Part shown: in pieces, positions 53,713 to 64,000 of the stretch
Position numbering within the stretch: position 1 is the first letter of the stretch
Layout of the letters: every line of letters begins with the position of its first letter
From: Anas platyrhynchos
Taxonomy: Eukaryota > Chordata > Aves > Anseriformes > Anatidae
DNA length: 64,000 nucleotides
Assembly: GCF_047663525.1 (NCBI RefSeq)
Contig: NC_092594.1
Location: 37,142,001-37,206,000, forward strand
Direction: 5' to 3'
Translations under genes and position numbers: made by a program
Notes under the pieces: generated by a model
The model's database searches: none
The model's input: the letters and a program-made list of their open reading frames with translations, nothing else
Told to the model about the DNA's origin: nothing

Positions 53713-56700
53713 GTAATACTTGTTTGTGGTCTGTAAAATAACCACATGAAAGTGAACCGTGGAGCTTGTGTTAAATTAAAGTAAACTTGTATGTAAAATC
53801 ATGCAAGTAGGAAGGGATATGTTACTTCAAGTGTTGTTGTGCTTTAGGGCCTATTTCCCTAAGGTTTGTATAGTACCTTGTTCTTATTTTTCTGGAGCGT
53901 TCAATGTTAAATTTCACAGCCATTTGGTACAAAATGCTGAAAAAAAATACGACTTAGGGGTGGAGGCAGGGTCAGTAATGTTTTAAGAGTAGCAAAAGAA
54001 CAGCTGGCTGTAGCTGCAGTGTTACCACAGTCCTGACATATATTTGTTTAATCTTATCCATTAAGTTCTGTAGCAGATTTAACCTTAAATTATTTTTAGA
54101 TAAGACTGTACTGGTGGTAATGAAGATGGCACAACGGTGACATGGAGTGAGTGATTATGTTGTGCCCCGTAGCTGGACTTGCTTCAGATTGTTTACAGCG
54201 TGAATGAGAGCTATATTCTTTTAATAGATGAGTATTTCTCCTCCCCATCTCCTAATACTTGCAAAGAACTACCAAATTTTTTTTTCAAACCTCTCAGTGG
54301 TAGTGCTACGCTTAGCACAGACTTGCACAAAGCTTGCTCTCTGTGGATTTTTTTTTCTAATGCACTGTTACATTCAATCTCCATCAGCTAAAAGAATCAT
54401 AAGCTCAGTCAAATTCAGCTCTGTTATTATTTATTTATTTATTTATTTATTTTTAAGGCAATTGGGATCTTCATCCCCTGTGCAGCTGGAGCAGTTCAGT
54501 ACTGTTCTAAGGATTTTTAAAGTGGTAACTCCTGGGTTTTATTTACATGAAGTAGTTTGCTTGAAGATAAATTGCACGCGTACCTTCTTAAATAGTTATT
54601 TTTAGTTCGCTTCCTGAAAATGCCATCATAAAAGATCCGTTCTACCAATAGCTGAGGCTCTCTTCTACCCACCCACATACAGAAAAACAGCCTCTCTTTT
54701 GCCAAAAGAGAGTAAATTTTTGCGCTGCACATATTTACATTTACATTGCGAACTATTTTTTTTTAAGCTGACAAACTTCAAGCCAGTCCAGATTCTGAAA
54801 GAGTCTTAAAATAAAGCCTGAACTAAAATAAAGTTTTTTTTTTCATGTGCACGCACACTTCTTTCACACGCTTATTTCATACAGAGCAACCGTATAACTT
54901 CTTTTGGAACAGGGAAAATAGAGTCTGATCCAATTGAACAAATTATTAAGGCTTTCAGCTCTAGCTGTCTGGAGGAAAAAAAAAAAAAAAGACAAATCTG
55001 AATGTTAGAGTTGTCAAATGCAGAAGTACATCAGAACCTTCCCCCTGCCCGATTTGATTTCCTTCAGACGTAATAAATCTTTAATTACAGGGACAAGAAA
55101 AAAATTGGTCAGGGCAGCGTTTAAACGGACACGGTCCCTTTTTGCTTTCACGGCTGTTCAGCGCAGTATAATTGAGCAAAGGATCAGAAGTAGTCATCGC
55201 TCTCCGACGCAGGCTCTGGTAGAAATGCTGATTCAGCATACTCTGAAACCATGTGTGGCATGGATGGCCAGATGTGAGGACGTTAATTCTGCCCTAATTT
55301 ACTGTATAGGGTTGGATTCCTGTATCATTTCCCTTCTGTTGTTGCTTGCCATCTAGCATTCTTTAGGATCTGTCTCTAGAATTAAGGTCACGATGGGGAT
55401 AACCAAAAATTCTATGGTTCTATTCTATGATTCTAAAACAGAACACTAATACCTGGCTTTGCAAGGTTACTAATTATGATGACCTTAGATTAGTTGGTCT
55501 TGCCTCATTATTGAGAAAAACCAGGCTTCGTAGATCTGAGTTTTTTATTATGCGTTACAAAGCTCCTGCTAAATGAGTAGAAGCTAAATACCTGTGTTGA
55601 AAGGCAGCTTCAGACCTTTAAAAATTTGTTTCCTGTTAATACTGAAACTGATTGAGACCACTGTAAATTTAGAGCATTTGTGACACCTTTAAAAAAAAAA
55701 AAAACAATTTTTTTATTAATTCTGAATTATTTTGTCTACATACTTGATGCATGCTGCAGAAGGAAGCAAAATACCAGTTCTCAAACTAACTGAAGTGTGT
55801 CAATCTCTGTATTTGTCTTCTAGAAATGGAACTTTTAGATTAAGATCTCATTTTATCATTCAGAAGTCAATTTCTTTTGTTCTTCTCTTTTTTTTTTTTT
55901 TTTTTTTTTGAGAAGGGGTAAAGCTGAAATAAAATGTGTGTGTGTGTATGGTACCCCTGGATAACGCCTTCTTGTATTTCAGCAGTGCTATGACAGGTTT
56001 CTTTGTTCCACTTGATTTTTAGGTATAGAATGGACCCTGATAAAACTCCTATTCTCCAGTGACCTCAGTTATTTGGGAAACTTTTAGTTAAATGTTGTAC
56101 GCAGTGAAGATAATCTGTTCTTCCTCCTAGCCAGGAATAAATTAGTGGAGGTAATCTACTCTCTCTACTACTCAGGAATAAATAGTAGATATTGGAGCTT
56201 GTGTGTCTCCCGCAAACATAGATCACAGGGAAAAAATTATAGATGGCTTCCCTGTATTTTAAGGAAACTCTTAAATCTCTGTCTCTTTAGCGTCAATATT
56301 TTACTGGAAGCACTATCAGTCCAGTTTCTGTTCTCAATAAGCACAGGTTAATAGAAGTAAATAAACTCTGTGATGAAGATGCTTAACAAACTGCCTTTAT
56401 CGGAGTTCGGTTTATGTTAAGGAATTGTTTTTGAGTAGACACCCAAAGTATTTGTATTGATAAAGCTTTTTTCCATCGAGAAAAGAAAAAAATCTTTAGC
56501 TTTCTGAGAGACTTGCGTATGCATGTGTGGAAAAGTGTCTTTTAAGATAATTCCCTTTGCAAACTGCTACATAACAATCACTCAGTTAAAAAAAAAAAGT
56601 GAGAGAGAATTCCTGTAAACTCAAATGGAGCAGTTATTATTTAGAAGGTTTTGTAGATTACAAGATTTTTTTTTCTTCTTCTGAACCTATTCTGTGTACC

Positions 56701-57316
56701 GGACAGCCTGTTTTAGGAAATGGCTTGTGCTAACTCTATTAAGAGTCACGGGGAGAGGGACAGAATATGCCGTGTTCTTGCTAGAGTGGCAGAGCAGGCA
56801 GCAGAGGAAAGGGAGAGGAGCTGGGGGCTTGTGGCAGGTGCTAGTTCTAAGCAAATTTAAAAATAAGCCTGGTCGCTAATTACAATAGCGAGGTACCACA
56901 TGACACGGCTGCAGTGCAAGTGGGAATATTGTCAATTATTGTTTACTGAAAGAGCAGAGTTTGTTCAAAATCAGCATGAGATGTCTATTACGAATGTTTT
57001 CTTATTTCAGGGAATGTGCCACATTTTTCATCTCTACTTGGTAATGATTTTTTTTTTTTTGTCAGATGAGGAAGCCATTCTTCACAGCGGAATATCTTGA
57101 TAAATGCTTATCACAGAAATATCCAGAAAGCCAAAAGAATGTCTAACACTTTTTAACTGTTAGACAGCATAGCAGATGAGGTCTCTGTTTTATTCCCGAA
57201 CATAATAGAGGAATGGAGAATAAAATTAGTCTTATGTAATTATGCAAATAAATATCCTGAGGAAAAGCAACTTGTTTAAATAGAATACATTAATGAATAC
57301 GTAACCTCTTTTTTAG
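53713..57316 (+). other. ALG6: ALG6 intron 2
   Basis: AT-rich intron of 3,604 bp. It holds a (TTTA)n microsatellite at about 54,426-54,453, a CR1 3' tail near 55,437, T22 at 55,888-55,909 and a short (GT)n at about 55,936-55,947. No additional exon recognised. Confidence 0.9.
55385..55437 (+). mobile_element. CR1 LINE 3' tail fragment
   Basis: Ends in ttctatggttctattctatgattcta, the ATTCTATG-type 8-bp tail repeat of avian CR1 elements, in sense orientation within ALG6 intron 2. The CR1 body upstream (perhaps from ggttggattcc near 55,310) is too diverged to delimit. Confidence 0.6.
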
Positions 57317-57401
57317 GTGCAGGAAAACCACCTATGTATGGGGACTATGAAGCCCAGAGACACTGGCAAGAAGTTACTTACAATTTACCCATCAGACAGT
57401 G
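57317..57401 (+). CDS. ALG6: ALG6 coding exon 3
   Basis: Acceptor tcttttttag ends at 57,316; donor gtaagt begins at 57,402. Encodes residues 28-56, including the family signature [11 protein letters not shown] (36-46) in the first luminal loop. Asp37 aligns, from my recollection of yeast Alg6, with Asp69, the proposed catalytic residue. The exon ends within the Trp56 codon (phase 2). Confidence 0.97.
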
Positions 57402-60400
57402 GTAAGTAGTGCTGTTGTGGTTCAGGTTACAAAGGGGTAAATGTAATGAAACTTTGTGTCATGCCTTACTTAAATATACATTTGTCTGAGATCTCTGCAA
57501 CATCTTTTACTGTTCCCAGAACTATTCTAAAAATCCTTTTGTGGTGATACAATATCATCCTGTACTTGGAGTTAAATACTTTTTTCTTCACAAAATAAAC
57601 ATGCTAAAATTTGGAATTTGACTTGCTAGGTATTAGCTTATACAATGTGACGTTCTGGCTGGTAGGTAACTGTGTTGTTGTGAAGCTCCAACTTTGTTTG
57701 GAATTGACTGGAAAGATCAAGAAGCAATTTTTAAGTAAGCTTATGTGAGAGAAGGTTTGTTAAACTGATTTCTTTTGAAACTGAGTGTCTTCCCGAGTGT
57801 CAACCAGTTCTCTGCTGCACAGAAGCTCTCATGATTATCGGCACTGACAAAACCACAGCTCTGCTCATCTCACTGAAGCTGAAAGGCAGGGGCCTGCCAG
57901 TAAGCGTAGAGGCTTGAATTCTTGTGCTGGAGGCACAGTTTGTTTTTTACACCCATGAATTCTTTGTTCACACCTGTGTTCTTTATATAGATTTTAAACT
58001 GGGGGTGCTTGGAATATAGATGTAAGGATAGCGAACGTATTTCTACAGATCACTTGGAAAAGTAGGAAAATTATTCCCAATATCTTTACTTTTATATTAT
58101 TTGTAATGTTCCTTAGAACTTGCATGGAACAGTAAAATTTTAGTCATATATATGCCACAATGCAACCCAGAACAAATTGAAACTCTGGCTTATCCTTCAG
58201 CAGCTATAGTTATGTTCTGTTTGTGGAGTCTTTTTTTTTTTTTCCCTCAGTTCTCTGTTGGGGAACAGATGCACTTTAGAGTAGAAGAAAATATTAATTC
58301 AACTATTTATGTAAATATGTGGGGCCAATCCTGAAAGTTTGGCACTGTGTGGAACTTTTCAGATGACTCTACGGGATCATCTGAAGTCACAATATAGTGT
58401 CTGTATTACCATTTTGTTTCGCTCTTTCTGGGATGTCTAAACCTCTCGTTGTGCCAGAGGTGGGATAATGGAGAGCTGACGTAATAATAGAGTTGGCAGC
58501 TTCGATCCCCTCTGCTACGCAGAACTGTATGTACCTAAAATTAAGAGTTATAGCAGTCATTATTTCTAGGAATTCCCAGGGGTCAGATGAAACTGTACTG
58601 CAGGCTGTGCTTAGCCTATGGGCTGCCAGTTGGGCTTCTCGGTCTTGTTGTATTAGCTCTTCGTTTTATTTATAACAGGAGTTCTTCAGATTGGGTCTGC
58701 TTTGGGAATTGAATCTCCAGTGAGGTCGTACTTGGTTTGGGGAGTTTGGAAAAAAACATTTCAGCTGACATAGGAGGGATTACTTGGAAGACTGCTAAGA
58801 TCTCTTTCACCTCCTGTGTTATACAGATTTGCAATATCAAAAGATGTTATACTCTGGTACTTAGAGACAGCGTTCAGATCTGAAGCTGAGATTCTGACTG
58901 CTTCCAGTGTTATTTGTTTAGTGCTTAGAAAAGCTGCCTAGGCAGCAAGCACATGTGCTGTGGATTTGTCGAGGTAAATGTAGAGAGAAGGTCTCTTGTG
59001 AGGACGTAGTCCTGGAAGATCTCTGGATCTCCCGATCTTTTGACAGACTTTTTGTTGTTAAACAGCCCTGCGTAGGTAATACAGCTGCACATCCCATGCA
59101 TGGTTTCATTGACCTGAAAAAAAAAGACTTTTTTAAATGCTGGAGTAAACCACAATATGGTTGGTACTTAGTTTCTTTATGTGAGTTTTCTCTGAACCAG
59201 AGGCCAGAATTTAAGTAGTTCTAGTATATTTTTTTAGAGTCTTGTAGAGGATGTATCAAAAGACATCCTTTGTTCTTATACTGCTAATTAGAACTGTGAA
59301 GGCTTTTTTGCTAAGTATTACTGGTTTTCTTGGAGCTACAAGTATATGGAAGGTAAAATAAAATAATAAACACCCCACAACATAACTGGAAAGCTTTCTA
59401 CTAAGTTGCAGACTATTAAAATCCATGTGAAAAATCTGAACTGCCTTGGCACGAGCAATGTTGAATGGTAGGATAAGACGCGGAGATGTAGCTCAAAGAA
59501 CTGTGATTTATCATGAGTTCATAAGGTACTTCAGACAGCTCATAAGGAATTCAAGAAACATCATTTACAACAATAAATGTCAAAAATTCACCACATTTGA
59601 AGGGAGAAACTGGAAAAGCCAAGAGTGTGCCCCTTGGCGGTAGAATAGACTAGTCAGTCTCTTTCACTGTGCGGTGTAACGGATCTGATGCCTTCTTTTT
59701 GTAACTTCTGTTTTCCTTGGACAAAGCCTTCTGTTCTTCCCTTGGAGGTGACTTAATTCTAACTGCTGCCAGCCTTCTGTAGAAATACAGACACGGTGGA
59801 ATTACAAATGGGAAAATCCTTTTCCTTTGTCTCTCACGTCCTCCTGAGTTTTCTTCTGAGGTAGAAAAAGGTAAAGGGGTTGTGGCTGACATAACTGGTG
59901 GAGATTCATGACTTGTGTTGGCAGTTCAGGAGGCATAACTCTGATAACTTGGAGCTTCTAAGAAACTTTTTTTTTTAGCCCCCTACATTGCTTTTTGTTT
60001 TTCTGTGAAATACCTTTACATCACCTTTTTTAACTTCTGTTTAGTTGCTTTTCAGCAGCATAACTTCCATTGATATTTTTTCAAAACTTTGTATTAAGAT
60101 CTTTCGAACAGCAGCAGTCCGCAGCTTGTTAAACAACAGTGTAAAAGAGTGACAGGTAAACTTTAACTATACAGGAATCATTGTTGCTTATTAAATATAC
60201 CTTCCAAGTCCAGAAAAAGAGGAGTCTAGGATGATTATAAGGAAAATAACTAGTGAATCCCCATTCTTTTGAAATTTCCATTTAACTACTTTATTTCTAT
60301 TTCCTTATTGGCAAATTGAGTGCTGTCTTCTGGGGTAATTGACAGGTATGAAAAATGTAGTTTTGTTTGTAGGTGAAGGTGAGGACCTCGGAAGCCTTCC

Positions 60401-60800
60401 ACATAAGTATCTAGAGTTATTGTAGATACTGTTTTTTTGCAGGCTTTGTATTAATCTCTGGATTTTTATCAAATGTGGTTCTCATAAAGTATTTTTTCCC
60501 CTTTCAGGTAAGTTCTAACAGTTATTGTTTGTTTGTTTTTTTTAATAATCTATTCTGCAAATACAAGTGAGTATATTCTGAATACCTTTTGCTTTTGTTA
60601 TGTTGCTTGAGTTTGTTTTTTTTTTTTTTTTTGTGTAAAGTAAAATAAGGCAGGTAAAGAAGTTGCAAACTTCCTCTTGAATTTTGAGTACATTGGTAAA
60701 AAATATTTGGTTTACTCTTCAGCCTTTTTCTTGGGCCAAAACAAAGCTGGAAAGGTAGATTCTTCAATATATTTATGCATGTATATGTATTTTTTCTCAG
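57402..60800 (+). other. ALG6: ALG6 intron 3
   Basis: AT-rich intron of 3,399 bp. It contains a coding-like block on the minus strand (about 59,440-59,940) discussed as a possible decayed retrocopy, and a T-run at about 60,617-60,632. Otherwise unique sequence. Confidence 0.9.
59440..59940 (-). pseudogene. Coding-like block, possibly a decayed retrocopy
   Basis: On the minus strand one frame reads from about 59,931 to 59,440 with only two internal stops (TAG at 59,650-59,652 and a TGA about 100 bases further on). The peptide is hydrophilic and Ser/Pro/Glu/Lys-rich (for example ATTPLPFSTSEENSGG and KSPPREEQKALSKENRS), unlike translated AT-rich intron. No start, poly(A) tail or target-site duplication was identified, and I do not recognise a parent gene. 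It could be chance. Confidence 0.2.
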
Positions 60801-60890
60801 GTACTTCAATACGAGTGATAACAACCTCCTGTACTGGGGCCTTGATTATCCACCTCTTACTGCCTACCACAGCTTTTTGTGTGCTTACAT
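60801..60890 (+). CDS. ALG6: ALG6 coding exon 4
   Basis: Acceptor tttttctcag ends at 60,800; donor gtaagt begins at 60,891. Completes Trp56 and encodes residues 57-85. It includes the ALG6/ALG8 signature [14 protein letters not shown] (67-80) and an N-glycosylation sequon at Asn59 (NTS), which is also present in human as NSS. Ends in phase 2. Confidence 0.97.

Positions 60891-64000
<3,110 letters not shown>

Noticed and set aside
55018-55356. 112-codon + strand frame in ALG6 intron 2
   Set aside because: No family recognised; its right end runs into possible CR1-derived sequence, and ALG6 exons on both sides join perfectly without it.

Overview
The window is nuclear DNA from a sauropsid, most probably a bird. 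Three things point there: degraded CR1 LINE fragments in the antisense orientation typical of avian genomes, older amniote retroposon fossils of the type abundant in turtles and crocodilians, and the gene order FOXD3 - ALG6, which is conserved in amniotes. I cannot name the species.

Layout. Positions 1 to about 41,700 are a gene desert: AT-rich, mostly single-copy sequence with no convincing exon. It holds simple repeats, a few CR1 pieces, several very old retroposon fossils, and blocks of repeat-poor, homeodomain/SOX/forkhead-motif-rich sequence that look like candidate conserved regulatory elements (best cases near 17.0, 28.5, 31.2, 36.0, 37.5 and 43.1 kb). This is the side on which a neural-crest and pluripotency gene such as FOXD3 is expected to keep distal enhancers. 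From about 42 kb the sequence becomes GC-rich and stays so to about 52.8 kb.

FOXD3 (46,353-47,561, +) is an intronless forkhead gene of 402 codons. Upstream lie a TATA-like box, two perfect CREs 21 bp apart, an E-box, and a 307-bp almost pure purine tract. The leader has an abrupt pyrimidine-to-purine switch and three short uORFs. The stop codon region has been tandemly copied into the 3' UTR: seven further 21-23-bp units follow, each derived from the last seven codons and each ending in TAG. A polyadenylation signal lies at 48,167.

ALG6 (5' part, +) begins in a second CpG island near 52.5 kb with paired NRF1-like sites. Four coding exons are present (53,631-53,712; 57,317-57,401; 60,801-60,890; 61,777-61,865), encoding the first 115 residues of the ER glucosyltransferase that starts lipid-linked oligosaccharide glucosylation. 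The rest lies beyond the right edge. FOXD3 (tightly regulated, developmental) and ALG6 (housekeeping) share no function; they are neighbours by old synteny.

I did not find a new multi-gene system. The most unusual items are the stop-codon minisatellite of FOXD3, the extreme purine/pyrimidine asymmetry around that gene, two independent minisatellites with a strict 10-bp period, and an intron-borne block in ALG6 that reads like a decayed retrocopy.
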